DNA of 49,189 bases from an uncultured Peptococcaceae bacterium (GCA_910585405.1 CAJUDO010000023.1:1-49189); one strand, 5' to 3'. Counted from the stretch's first letter, positions 32,125-40,424 are shown. A program made the numbers and translations. Notes: a model not told the origin generated them from the letters alone.

Positions 32125-32775
32125 TTACTGAATGACGATTTCAATAACGCCTACTGATTCTGGAGCGATTTCTCCTGCTTGGAAGAATACGGTCAGGCCT
32201 TCGGAGCTTCTGTAGTATTGCAGTTTATCTAAATTGTTTTGTACATAATCTGCTGCATCACTGTGAAAGGTGTTGGGGTCTGACTGTATTACGCCGCCCA
32301 GCTGTTGCAGAACTAGTTCTTCTGCCTGGCTTTCTTTTTTGTCCAGCAGCTCGCCCAGTGTTGCTTTTTTGCCATTTTGCAAGCTATATGTGGCGGCATA
32401 TTGTCGATACTCTCCTGCGAGATTTTGGTGTTCTACAATGGATACCAGCCCGTTGTTGTTGTATACGACTTCATTCTGACAGGCAAAGATGTCTCCAGGT
32501 TGCGCGTCGGCAGTTTGCTGCAGGAATGCGTCTATATTGTTTTGTATTTGTGCATTCAATTCCGCCAGCATGTTATCTGCTTTGCCGTCGCTGCTGTGAT
32601 CTGAAAATATCGGATAACTCAATTCTGCCGTTATTTGATTGGTCTCATCCAATGTGCGGTTTTCGTTTTGCATTTCTACCTGCACATCGTTTAATGCGGT
32701 TGTGTTGCTGCCGCAGCCAACCATAGAAAGCATAAAGACGCACAACAGCAGCATGGCCCATATTTTTTTCTTCAT
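32125..32775 (-). CDS. DUF3298/RsiV-like lipoprotein
   Basis: A 216-residue lipoprotein. The signal peptide ends in the lipobox LSMVGC, lipidated on Cys21. The C-terminal half ends in GLTVFFQAGEIAPESVGVIEI, the conserved signature of the DUF3298 domain. It is preceded by a DUF4163-like N-terminal half containing ITAELSYPIFSD. The domain occurs in the anti-sigma factor RsiV, where it binds lysozyme, and in cell-envelope proteins of unknown role. It follows the sortase gene by 18 bp and is the last gene of the run. There is no transmembrane anti-sigma part and no sigma factor nearby. Confidence 0.8.
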   Translation of the reverse strand: MKKKIWAMLLLCVFMLSMVGCGSNTTALNDVQVEMQNENRTLDETNQITAELSYPIFSDHSSDGKADNMLAELNAQIQNNIDAFLQQTADAQPGDIFACQNEVVYNNNGLVSIVEHQNLAGEYRQYAATYSLQNGKKATLGELLDKKESQAEELVLQQLGGVIQSDPNTFHSDAADYVQNNLDKLQYYRSSEGLTVFFQAGEIAPESVGVIEIVIQ

Positions 32776-32793
32776 AATTTATCCACCTCGTTT

Positions 32794-33633
32794 TTAGTTC
32801 TGTCCATTCATTTCGTTCTGAAACTCTGTTTTTCCTGCTTCTTCGGCTGGAAGCGTTTCTTCATAAATTGGCTCAAGTTCTGCGAAACGGCCGATGACAA
32901 CGAAGCGTGCGCGATAATCATTGCCGGAAACGCAGGTGGACAAGGTGACAAAGGAATCTTCCGCGCTGGCTTCTACTCCTGCCAGTATTGCAGAACTGCG
33001 CAGAACTTTTTGAAACCATGCCTGGCGTTTTTCTGTGCTGGAAAAATTGCGGTCGTAGATATTGCTGAGCGCATCTGTTTGAAAGGCTGCAATAATTTCA
33101 TAGCGGCGATTGCCTTCTGGTGTCATGATATAGAACTCACGATGGCTGTCATAGAAATCCTGATTGCCGAATTTTTTCAGTACGGCAAACATTTTGCCGT
33201 TTTTCATATTGTGTCCGTAAATAATTGTATTGGCGTCGGAAAAATCACTGGCGTTGCGATAGTCCATAAAGATGCTGCCGGAGCTATTGGAGGTACCGTC
33301 ATAGGTTTTATGCAGGTAGGCATCATTGTTTTGTCCGCTTTGCACCAAAGGGTAATTTACCACAGTGTCATAAATCCAAATCCAGCCTTTTACTTCACGA
33401 TTGATTGCCTGCAGGCTGTCAAAGTCGATGAGAAAAGTGGGCCAGATCATCGGTTCATCTGATTCAAATTCTGCGTCCATATCCGGCGCAGTCAAAAATT
33501 CTGTTTGTGCTGTCTGATATAAATTATCGCCTTGGCGATATTCCTGCCAGATTAAAAATAAATTGCCTCCGGCATAAAGAAAGATTGCCAAAAAAAGCAA
33601 TGTTAAACCATTTTTTAGCCATTTTTTGTTCAT
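32794..33633 (-). CDS. srtB: Class B sortase
   Basis: A 279-residue membrane-anchored transpeptidase with one N-terminal helix (about 9-29) and the sortase B core. The catalytic residues are His141 in IIYGHNM, Cys234 in VTLSTC, and an Arg in the RARFVV segment (241/243). The IYDTVVNYPLVQ and GSIFMDYRN stretches are typical of class B. GGAG lies six bases before the ATG. Only 9 bp separate it from pilT, so it is probably in the same transcript. No LPxTG- or NPxTG-type substrate is evident in the window, so its cargo lies elsewhere. Confidence 0.9.
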   Translation of the reverse strand: MNKKWLKNGLTLLFLAIFLYAGGNLFLIWQEYRQGDNLYQTAQTEFLTAPDMDAEFESDEPMIWPTFLIDFDSLQAINREVKGWIWIYDTVVNYPLVQSGQNNDAYLHKTYDGTSNSSGSIFMDYRNASDFSDANTIIYGHNMKNGKMFAVLKKFGNQDFYDSHREFYIMTPEGNRRYEIIAAFQTDALSNIYDRNFSSTEKRQAWFQKVLRSSAILAGVEASAEDSFVTLSTCVSGNDYRARFVVIGRFAELEPIYEETLPAEEAGKTEFQNEMNGQN

Positions 33634-33642
33634 AGCATGCTC

Positions 33643-34707
33643 CTACAACAATGACATTCGTTTTTCCATAACTTCTGTGTTGGTTGCAAATTTTATTGCG
33701 GTTTCTTTAGAAATTTTCTTTTGTTTTGCCAAATTCAGCAGACTATTGTCCATGGTGATCATGCCTTCTCCGCTGGAGGAAGCGATGAAGGCATCCAACT
33801 GATGAATTTTAGATTCCCGTATCATATTGCGCACGGCGCTGTTGAGATGCATAATTTCAAATGCAGGCGCCAAACCGCCGCCTTCCAGAGGCACCAGTTG
33901 CTGTGAGATGACAGTTTGCAGCACCATCGCCAGCTGCACACGAATCTGCTGCTGCTGATTTGCAGGAAAGACATCAATGATGCGGTCAATGGTGTTTGCA
34001 GCGCCTACAGTATGCAATGTGCCGATTACCAAATGGCCGGTTTCGGCTGCCGTCATTGCAGTGCGGATGGTTTCATAATCGCGCATTTCTCCCAGTAATA
34101 TGACATCAGGCGCTTGACGCAGGCTGGCCCGCAATCCTGAAAGGTAGCTTTCTGTGTCCAGTCCGATTTCCCGCTGACTGATTGCGCACTTTGCATTGCG
34201 GTGCAGATATTCAATAGGTTCTTCCAGTGTAATAATATGTCCCTCGCGGGTTTGGTTGATGCGGTCAATGATACATGCCAATGTAGTAGATTTTCCGCCG
34301 CCGGCAGGTCCTGTGACCAATACCAGACCTTTTGTTTTTTCTGCGACTGACATCACTTCTTCGGGAATTTGCAGTCTGCGGTAGTCAGGAATTCCAAAGG
34401 GAATAATACGAATTACTGCCGCAAAACTGCCTCTCTGTCGGTAGATACTGACGCGAAAGCGGGAGAGGTTGGGTACTGTAATAGAAAAATCATCATCGCC
34501 GGTGTCCAATACACGATGCATATCGCGATTGCCCAATTGATAGATTTCTTGTACCAATGTTTCAGATTGGGGCGGCATTACCCGGTCTTCGTCAACGTGA
34601 ATCAATTTTCCGTTTGCCTTGTAGGTCAGAGGCAATCCGGCCATAATAAAAATATCAGAAGCATGGGCATCTACTGCCAGCTTCAACAGGTTTTCCAAAT
34701 TAGCCAT
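33643..34707 (-). CDS. pilT: Type IV pilus retraction ATPase PilT-like
   Basis: A 354-residue secretion ATPase with the PilT N-terminal PAS-like domain (LLKLAVDAHASDIFI at the start). Walker A is GPAGGGKST (133-141), Walker B lies in VILLGEMRDYET, and the His-box is GHLVIGTLHT. The length and the start 'LL..A....ASD' fit PilT rather than PilB. It normally depolymerises type IV pili in the cytoplasm. It is the only pilus ATPase in this cluster; no PilB gene is present in the window. GAAAGG precedes the ATG. Confidence 0.9.
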   Translation of the reverse strand: MANLENLLKLAVDAHASDIFIMAGLPLTYKANGKLIHVDEDRVMPPQSETLVQEIYQLGNRDMHRVLDTGDDDFSITVPNLSRFRVSIYRQRGSFAAVIRIIPFGIPDYRRLQIPEEVMSVAEKTKGLVLVTGPAGGGKSTTLACIIDRINQTREGHIITLEEPIEYLHRNAKCAISQREIGLDTESYLSGLRASLRQAPDVILLGEMRDYETIRTAMTAAETGHLVIGTLHTVGAANTIDRIIDVFPANQQQQIRVQLAMVLQTVISQQLVPLEGGGLAPAFEIMHLNSAVRNMIRESKIHQLDAFIASSSGEGMITMDNSLLNLAKQKKISKETAIKFATNTEVMEKRMSLL

Positions 34708-34725
34708 ATAATCACCTTTCCTGTT

Positions 34726-35172
34726 TTAATCTCCATTCCATACAGCAATTTCGTCAGAGTATTCCCATTGCGTTGTAGCGATTACTTTCCATTGTTCTGT
34801 GTGTATCGTGCCGTCGGGCAAAACTGCCAGACGCACTGCCAATGCCTGCTGGTCGTCGATGTCTACAGCGTAAGAGAGATAGCGCGTTTCATTTTGCTGT
34901 ACCATTTCTACGCCCAATGTCTGCAGTCGTTCTATATTGTCGTTTTCCTGTAAACATTGATAAATTTGTTCGTAGATTTCTTCGCACTGCCAATCAGCAT
35001 CATAATACTGCTGCACTGCCAAGGCGGATTTTTCTGCCAGGCTGCGCTCATGGTTGGCGGTTACAAAAGATAACGTAGAAAACACCGTCAGACACAGTAT
35101 GGCAAAAATCATTACGATAGAAGCGCTGCCCACATGCATTCCGGCGGAACGCCCATTTTTTTCTTTACTCAT
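34726..35172 (-). CDS. Pilin-like membrane protein
   Basis: A 148-residue protein with one N-terminal hydrophobic helix (about 16-40) after a short basic leader ending in GMHVG, then a soluble acidic domain. This is the architecture of a minor pilin or pseudopilin, but the Glu at position +5 of the mature helix is absent. It overlaps the gene upstream by 8 bp, with AGGAGG eight bases before its ATG, and lies 18 bp before pilT. I infer a structural component of the pilus-like apparatus. Confidence 0.6.
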   Translation of the reverse strand: MSKEKNGRSAGMHVGSASIVMIFAILCLTVFSTLSFVTANHERSLAEKSALAVQQYYDADWQCEEIYEQIYQCLQENDNIERLQTLGVEMVQQNETRYLSYAVDIDDQQALAVRLAVLPDGTIHTEQWKVIATTQWEYSDEIAVWNGD

Positions 35173-35599
35173 CTTGTCTGCCTCCTGTTTTGCTTTTCAC
35201 TCGCAGCTGGTACAGCGATGTGTCAGCTTTACTGTTTTGGACAGTAATAGAGGCTTCCCCGGCTTTTTCCAGGGGTTTTACTGTCAATACAAAACCATCG
35301 GCGCAAAAAGCGTTGCTTTTCTGCCAGGTTTGCTCAAAATAACAAATCAACTGTCCGTCTTGCAGTTGTGCGTCTAACAACGCGGCTGCGTCGGACAAGT
35401 CTCCCTCGACTGCCTTATAGCAACTGGCCGCACTGCGGGCTTCCATCACTGCATTGCTGAGATTATGGCTGTTGCGAGCCATTTGTTGTCCCGAGCCAAA
35501 AACACTGATACAAATTGCTGCACAGATGGAAAAGAAGAAAATGACGGTTATCAATTCCATCAAAAACAAGGTCGCTTTTGGCGCGTGTTGTTTATGCAT
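35165..35599 (-). CDS. Pilin-like protein with degenerate prepilin signal
   Basis: A 144-residue protein from the ATG at 35599, with AAAGGAG nine bases upstream. The N-terminus runs from a basic leader into LFLMELITVIFFF, close to the prepilin FTLIELLVVI pattern with the conserved Glu in place, but Thr replaces Gly before the predicted cleavage point. A soluble domain with three cysteines follows. It overlaps both neighbours. Probably a minor pilin. Confidence 0.65.
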   Translation of the reverse strand: MHKQHAPKATLFLMELITVIFFFSICAAICISVFGSGQQMARNSHNLSNAVMEARSAASCYKAVEGDLSDAAALLDAQLQDGQLICYFEQTWQKSNAFCADGFVLTVKPLEKAGEASITVQNSKADTSLYQLRVKSKTGGRQDE

Positions 35600-36101
35600 G
35601 CTGCTCAGCTCCTTTCCCACTGTGCAGATAGATTAACAGCGTTTCCTGTCGGTCATCTTGACCGATACATTCCAGCTGCAGCAGATTATCTGCTTTATAG
35701 GTTACTTGCAGCCCTTTGGCTGGAATGACAATCTGACCGTTTTCGGGCTGAAATTCTAAGCCTTCTTCAAAGAAAAGCTCCCGCACATAACCATCTGCGT
35801 AATAAATCAACGTTTTATAACGAACATTATCGTAGTCTTCATAAAGGGCAAGGGCACTTTGGCCGCCGAAAGATTCTACAGATACCATGCCACTTTCATC
35901 ATAGTGTCGAATCTTAGCGTCCAGGTAGGAAAGACAGGTACGCTCTGCATATTGACTTTCCATGCGGTCGGCGATATCCTGATAAGCACTGGCCCCAGCA
36001 AGGAGTACTGAAAGTACAGAAGCGGCGAAAATGCAGAACAACGCCAGAACAAATAGCGTATCGGTGCTATGATTGACTGTTTTTATTTTTCGCATCGGCA
36101 T
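35592..36101 (-). CDS. DUF4860-like pilin-type protein
   Basis: A 169-residue protein with one N-terminal hydrophobic helix (about 14-38) and a soluble beta-rich domain, resembling the DUF4860 group found among Firmicute pilus genes. Its ATG overlaps the previous stop as TAATG; the in-frame ATG at 36095 has better spacing from GAGAGG and may be the true start. No prepilin peptidase motif is visible. It is probably part of the same apparatus. Confidence 0.6.
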   Translation of the reverse strand: MPMRKIKTVNHSTDTLFVLALFCIFAASVLSVLLAGASAYQDIADRMESQYAERTCLSYLDAKIRHYDESGMVSVESFGGQSALALYEDYDNVRYKTLIYYADGYVRELFFEEGLEFQPENGQIVIPAKGLQVTYKADNLLQLECIGQDDRQETLLIYLHSGKGAEQHA

Positions 36102-36397
36102 TACCTCTCCAATACTGTGATATCGGGCATGATATTTTCTGCAAATATTTCATAATGGACAATATATTTTTTTTCATTGATTTGCAGGCCGTATTGCTGT
36201 TGTAAGTAGTCTACATTGGGCGGATATCGTCCTTCTAATGCATAGCAACTTACCACTGCACGGCGCAGACTGTCCTCGGTCATACGCATTTGTTCTTCGC
36301 TGCTGCTTTGCGCTGCATCGTTGAAACCGTAGAGCATAATACCCATCACTGCGAAGAACAAGAGAATGGAAAATACGTTTTCTTTTAGCCAATTCAT
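36101..36397 (-). CDS. Small pilin-like protein
   Basis: A 98-residue protein from the ATG at 36397, which lies eight bases after AAGGGG; the ATG six bases upstream is too close. One hydrophobic helix (about 8-26) leads into a helical segment and a short domain containing LEGRYPPNVDYLQQQYGL, a pattern common in small type II/IV pseudopilins. No cleavage Gly/Glu pair is present. It lies 12 bp after the PilC gene stop. Confidence 0.6.
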   Translation of the reverse strand: MNWLKENVFSILLFFAVMGIMLYGFNDAAQSSSEEQMRMTEDSLRRAVVSCYALEGRYPPNVDYLQQQYGLQINEKKYIVHYEIFAENIMPDITVLER

Positions 36398-36409
36398 CTG
36401 CATCGCCCC

Positions 36410-37456
36410 TTATCCAATGGCTGACATAATACTCATTAGGGGCAGCATAACTGATAACAGAATCAAACCTACCATGACAGACATAATAATCACCAGTGTA
36501 GGCTCGATACGGTTCAGCATGGCCTCCATTTGATCATCTACCTGCTCAGCGCAACGGCGCGCAACTTCTTCCATGACAGGGTCAATGCTGCCAGTGCGGA
36601 AACCCACGGCAATCATACGGCAGTACAACGGCGCAAATAAACCGCTGTCCAAACTGGCATCTGCAAATGATTTATTTTCCAGGAGCATCAGTCGTTTGCA
36701 TTGGGTGAGTTTCTCCTGTATCTTGTTTCCCGATACTAATCGTGCAGCCATATCCAGAGAAGCATCAATATCCATACCGCTGGACAAGGTCATGACTAAG
36801 GCATCGGCCAATCGGGAGGAGGCAATCATTTTGCTGATGGTCCAATTTTCACTGCTTTTTTGCAGCCATGCCAAGAAAGCTGTCTTGCGGGTATCCTTGC
36901 GCAGCAATACTGCACCTGCTAAAACAAGGAACGCCAGCACAAGCAAAAATACCAACCCGTAGCGTCCTAAAAATTGGCCGAACTGCATTAACATTTGTGC
37001 CACTGGGGAAAGTTCTGCCCCCAGTTGTTGGAACACCTCGCGAAAAATGGGCAATACTTTGATTAAAAGGACTGCTACGACAAATAACATCATTACCAGA
37101 AGTACTGTCGGGTAGATTATCGCGTTGTGGATACTTTTCTGCAGTTGCTCAATTCGTTCATAATATCCCGCCAAGGAACGAAATACATTTTCTAAATGCC
37201 CCGTTCTCTGACCAATATCAACCATCTCTACAACGTAAACAGGGAAACCTCCTGCAGCGCGCATAGCAGCTGCAAGGGGTTCCCCTAATTCTAATTGTTC
37301 ATAGAGATGATCGAGCACAGTTCGGCGGTAGCTATTGCGCTCATCTTCACGCAACAAAGCCACGCCCTCACTGAAAGGGACTCCTGCCCGAATAATCAAA
37401 TACATTTCCATGCAGAAGGCAGAAACATACGATGCGTCGAACGTTTTCTCTTTCAT
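36410..37456 (-). CDS. pilC: Type II secretion/type IV pilus inner-membrane protein, PilC/GspF family
   Basis: A 348-residue polytopic platform protein with two GspF (T2SSF) domains, residues about 8-130 and 205-335. Each is followed by hydrophobic helices (about 110-135, 165-188, 318-345). Family signatures include GVPFSEGVALL early on and PVMEEVARRCAEQVDDQMEAMLNRIEPTLVI (read as two short stretches) in the second half. AAGGAG precedes the ATG. It is the first pilus gene of the run. Confidence 0.88.
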   Translation of the reverse strand: MKEKTFDASYVSAFCMEMYLIIRAGVPFSEGVALLREDERNSYRRTVLDHLYEQLELGEPLAAAMRAAGGFPVYVVEMVDIGQRTGHLENVFRSLAGYYERIEQLQKSIHNAIIYPTVLLVMMLFVVAVLLIKVLPIFREVFQQLGAELSPVAQMLMQFGQFLGRYGLVFLLVLAFLVLAGAVLLRKDTRKTAFLAWLQKSSENWTISKMIASSRLADALVMTLSSGMDIDASLDMAARLVSGNKIQEKLTQCKRLMLLENKSFADASLDSGLFAPLYCRMIAVGFRTGSIDPVMEEVARRCAEQVDDQMEAMLNRIEPTLVIIMSVMVGLILLSVMLPLMSIMSAIG

Positions 37457-37485
37457 ATAAAATCTCCTTGCTCTTTCATTTTTTT

Positions 37486-37501
37486 GTTGGAATATTCCAA
37501 C
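37486..37501. repeat. Perfect palindrome between the transglutaminase and pilC genes
   Basis: GTTGGAATATTCCAAC, a 16-bp perfect palindrome in the 48-bp gap. On the minus strand it is followed by A-rich sequence, so it is not a terminator in the direction of transcription. An operator or RNA processing site is possible. Confidence 0.5.
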
Positions 37502-37504
37502 TAT

Positions 37505-38374
37505 TTAGTATACATATTTAGCACTGTAATTACTTCCGTTGCCAATGTATTCCATGATTTGTTTACTCTGATTGGCGCTGGATGCAAATGTAGGATCCAT
37601 CAACTTCCATGTAGTGCCGTCAAAGAAGATGATTCCTTCTACCCATCCCTTTTCAGGAATGAACGTATTGATCCATGCATGATATACATCACCGGTGTAA
37701 CCTACCACGAGCTTGGTGGGAATTCCTTGGCTACGCAGCATTGCCGTCATTAGAGCAGCATAATCGAAGCAGATTCCTTTTTTCTCAGCCAATACCTTAT
37801 CCACATTGGGCAAGTATCCGCTTTGTACATTTTTAGCTTTTTGTTTATCGTAAGTTAGATTACTTACTACAAACTCATAAATTACGGTAATTTTATCCAG
37901 TGAAGTTTTTTTATCTTTTGTCAATTCAGCAGCTTTTTTCACTGCCTGACTATTGGATGTGTAATTTACATATTGATTTGCATGCAAAAATGGTGCATAG
38001 TCGTTGGTCAGCATTACAGTTACCGGTGTACTGTAGGCCAATGCGTATTTATTACCGCTGGTATTTTCATAAACCCCAACAGTATATTTTCCGTTTCCGT
38101 CAGACAACGGAAATGTTTCGTACTGACCATTTTTATTTAAATCATAAGTATATACGGTACCGCTGGGTCCGGTAACCCGTACCTTCAGTCTGTTTTTTGC
38201 CTGACCGTTGTGGGCAACCAAAATATATCCATTTTTTGCATTGCTCACATCCACTTTTGCTTTTTCATTAGAAAGCACAGTTGCGCCATCTGCCATAGCA
38301 ATAGGGCAGAGTGTAAAAAAAGAAAATGCAAAGCACAATAGCACACAAATCCATTGTTTAAATTTTCTTTTCAT
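37505..38374 (-). CDS. Secreted transglutaminase-like protein
   Basis: A 289-residue exported protein with a signal peptide ending at AMA (about residue 28) and an N-terminal beta domain (30-125). A transglutaminase-like cysteine-protease fold carries the triad Cys202 (GICFDYA), His232 (YHAWI) and Asp260 (LMDPTF). It could cross-link or cleave surface proteins or peptidoglycan-linked peptides. It is the first gene after the BTAD regulator on the minus strand and has its own promoter at 38426. It is followed 48 bp later by pilC. Confidence 0.85.
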   Translation of the reverse strand: MKRKFKQWICVLLCFAFSFFTLCPIAMADGATVLSNEKAKVDVSNAKNGYILVAHNGQAKNRLKVRVTGPSGTVYTYDLNKNGQYETFPLSDGNGKYTVGVYENTSGNKYALAYSTPVTVMLTNDYAPFLHANQYVNYTSNSQAVKKAAELTKDKKTSLDKITVIYEFVVSNLTYDKQKAKNVQSGYLPNVDKVLAEKKGICFDYAALMTAMLRSQGIPTKLVVGYTGDVYHAWINTFIPEKGWVEGIIFFDGTTWKLMDPTFASSANQSKQIMEYIGNGSNYSAKYVY

Positions 38375-38425
38375 TTATAAAACCTCCATACAAACAGTTA
38401 CATTTCTATATTTTTCTTGATTTTT

Positions 38426-38454
38426 ATTATAACATACGTAACATTGCTTGTAAA
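38426..38454 (-). promoter_or_regulatory. Promoter of the transglutaminase/pilus/sortase operon
   Basis: On the minus strand TTTACA, a 17-bp spacer and TATAAT. The spacer and -10 contain the direct repeat ATGTTA-CGT-ATGTTA (9-bp period), a possible site for the BTAD regulator encoded just upstream. Confidence 0.6.
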
Positions 38455-38464
38455 GGAAAAATTA

Positions 38465-39661
38465 TCACATATTTGGAGTTAATGGCTGTATTTTATATGT
38501 TAATGTAACCTTTGAGTGTGAATTATTTAATTTGAAATTGCGCTGAATTCGTTTTAATACCATTTCACAGTTTTCATAACTGATAGTTGGCAAGAGAATC
38601 AAATATTGCGATACACTATAACGTGTAAATACATCGCCGCGCCGTAATGAATATTGGATTGCGTTGCGCAGCTGATCTATAGCTACATTGTGCTGTTTCA
38701 GATTCTCTAGCACATGATTATTACCGTCCGTGGCTGATATCAGACATAAATAGATGGACTGTCCGTTTCGACTGGCTGAGCGGCATTCCAAATGATAAAT
38801 TTCCTTAAATAACGCATACTCACAATAAAAGGCGCCAGGACTGTCGTCTTCTTCCTGCAGTTTATCACGAATAATGCTCAAATCTACCTCAACACTATTA
38901 CTGGTCCTAATAATTTCCTGATATAACGTGGTCAGATTTTCAGATAAATTGATTCCGAATTCACTGTAAAATAAATCTACTACATATTCATAATGCGTTA
39001 ACGCTGCCTGTTGGGCCCCAGTATCTAACAGAGCGCGGATTAATTCATAATGCAGGGATTCCTCATAAGGATCAATAGCAATTGCCTGCTGACACAGTGT
39101 AATCACCTCATAGAGTCTTTTCGCATCTTTCAGAAGTGCGACACAAATGTGTACAAGGCGTAAATATTCGGAATGATAGTAAGTACTAATTGAAACGACC
39201 CATGGTTCCAATGAAGACTTTGGTAAAAAGTCTCCTTTATAATACTCTAATGCACGCATATAGTGAGTGATTTTTTCTTCTGGGTTGTCTGTTTCATCTC
39301 CCAGTTCGCAGAAGTGCATAAATTGTTCAGTATCAATAACGCATTCCAGGTTATTATTCCATGCATAAACGCCGTGATTGTACAACACCATTTCTTTACT
39401 TGGTGCAAATTCTAATTCATTCAGCATACTGCGCAAACGGTGCAATAAAGTTTTCAACGTATTTGCAGGATTTTCAGTAAACTCATCGCCCCACAATAGA
39501 TTAATTAGCTCATCCTGTGTGATATCTTTGTCACGGAATGTGATCAAATACTCTAAAATTAACCAAAGTTTGTGAGAACGACTTTTTTGATAATCAATCA
39601 CCTTATCCCGATATTGCAGAGAAAATCCGCCCAGCATATTAATCTGCAACTTATCATTCAT
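38465..39661 (-). CDS. BTAD-domain transcriptional regulator with degenerate GGDEF-like end
   Basis: A 398-residue regulator, or 401 if the GTG at 39670 is used. The N-terminus (about 5-100) is an OmpR/SARP-type winged helix (LQINMLGGFSL, then QDELINLLWGDE). A BTAD bacterial activation domain of TPR-like helices follows (about 105-255; ALEYYKGDFLP, then AIAIDPYEESLHYELIRAL). The C-terminal part (about 285-395) resembles a GGDEF fold, with SLRRGDVFTRYSVSQYLILLP standing where active cyclases carry a GGDEF motif. That part is therefore catalytically dead and may be a sensor or dimer module. It lies 90 bp upstream of the transglutaminase gene in the same direction and probably controls that operon. 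Confidence 0.8.
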   Translation of the reverse strand: MNDKLQINMLGGFSLQYRDKVIDYQKSRSHKLWLILEYLITFRDKDITQDELINLLWGDEFTENPANTLKTLLHRLRSMLNELEFAPSKEMVLYNHGVYAWNNNLECVIDTEQFMHFCELGDETDNPEEKITHYMRALEYYKGDFLPKSSLEPWVVSISTYYHSEYLRLVHICVALLKDAKRLYEVITLCQQAIAIDPYEESLHYELIRALLDTGAQQAALTHYEYVVDLFYSEFGINLSENLTTLYQEIIRTSNSVEVDLSIIRDKLQEEDDSPGAFYCEYALFKEIYHLECRSASRNGQSIYLCLISATDGNNHVLENLKQHNVAIDQLRNAIQYSLRRGDVFTRYSVSQYLILLPTISYENCEMVLKRIQRNFKLNNSHSKVTLTYKIQPLTPNM

Positions 39662-39889
39662 TTTGGTCACTACCTTCCGTTTTTGCTACACCATGAAACC
39701 TATCATAATGTACTTAATATATGATACCAAATTTTTCTCAATTGTACAGTTTCTTTTTCAAAAACTATACAAAAAAATATTATTCTTTTATCAAATTATT
39801 ACATTCCCGTCGATACATTCTTATTTTGTTATGTAGAAACGACGCTGCATTTTGAAAATTATAGTTTTTTAGAACCTCAAAGTAAGCAT

Positions 39890-39927
39890 AAAAAAATAGA
39901 TATATAGAAAAATTTTTCATATATCTA
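39890..39927 (-). terminator. Minus-strand terminator inside the long leader of the BTAD gene
   Basis: A nearly perfect AT-rich hairpin (TAGATATATgAAAAA/TTTTTcTATATATCTA) followed on the minus strand by seven T. It lies between a minus-strand promoter and the BTAD start codon. The rest of 39671-40188 holds no gene I can see. Confidence 0.5.
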
Positions 39928-40016
39928 CTAAATGCACTGTATCTACAAATTGTCTAAAAAACTATGCTTTTTAATATTATAGAGTTAGTATACTGATTCT
40001 GATATACTACTGTCAA
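39891..40016 (-). ncRNA. Putative short transcript upstream of the BTAD regulator
   Basis: The promoter TTGACA-18-TATACT lies on the minus strand (plus-strand 39987-40016). A terminator hairpin follows at 39890-39927, predicting an RNA of about 90 nt from roughly 39980 to 39891. Alternatively this is an attenuated leader of the regulator gene, whose start codon lies some 320 nt downstream. It has no recognisable open frame and no family I know. Confidence 0.35.
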
Positions 40017-40148
40017 TAGTTTTTTGCGGGATGAAGCCGGTTGTATTCACTGCATTTCATAATACCGATTTGTCTGCTGGTTTCCTTTTATAAAATACAT
40101 AGATTTTAATCCCACAACAACTTGACATGATCCCAAAAATGTCGTTGC

Positions 40149-40177
40149 TTGACAATCATTATTTTTCCTGTTACAAT
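40149..40177 (+). promoter_or_regulatory. Promoter of tRNA-Ser(UGA)
   Basis: TTGACA (40149-40154), a 17-bp spacer and TACAAT (40172-40177), 12 bp before the tRNA. A second TTGACA lies at about 40123. Confidence 0.75.
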
Positions 40178-40188
40178 ATAGTCCATTC

Positions 40189-40275
40189 GGAGAGGTGTCC
40201 GAGTGGTTTAAGGTGGCGGTCTTGAAAACCGCTGAACCTTTGCGGGTTCCGTGGGTTCGAATCCCACCCCCTCCG
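40189..40275 (+). tRNA. tRNA-Ser (anticodon TGA)
   Basis: An 87-nt class II tRNA with anticodon loop CTTGAAA between GCGGT and ACCGC, and a long variable arm. The acceptor stem GGAGAGG against CCCCTCC contains an A-C mismatch at 5:68. The discriminator is G and CCA is not encoded. With the CGA and GCT genes, three serine tRNA genes lie in this window. Confidence 0.93.
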
Positions 40276-40284
40276 TTCTATTTG

Positions 40285-40321
40285 AAGGCTATCAACATTG
40301 TATTTGTTGGTAGCCTTTTTT
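40285..40321 (+). terminator. Terminator of tRNA-Ser(UGA)
   Basis: The stem AAGGCTATCAACA/TGTTGGTAGCCTT with a short loop, followed by TTTTTT. Confidence 0.85.
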
Positions 40322-40344
40322 GCTAAGAAAAATAACAGGAATAC

Positions 40345-40373
40345 ATGACAAACCGCAAAAGATAGGATATAAT
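40345..40373 (+). promoter_or_regulatory. Promoter of the DUF695/RraB gene
   Basis: ATGACA, a 17-bp spacer and a consensus TATAAT (40368-40373), about 50 bp before the start codon. Confidence 0.6.
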
Positions 40374-40424
40374 AACACTGTATATCATTTTTTGCTTTGC
40401 AAAATAAAGGAGAGAATCTATTTT

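Noticed and set aside
37486..37501. Palindrome GTTGGAATATTCCAAC as a terminator of the transglutaminase gene
   Set aside because: On the minus strand it is followed by a run of A, not T, so intrinsic termination is not supported.
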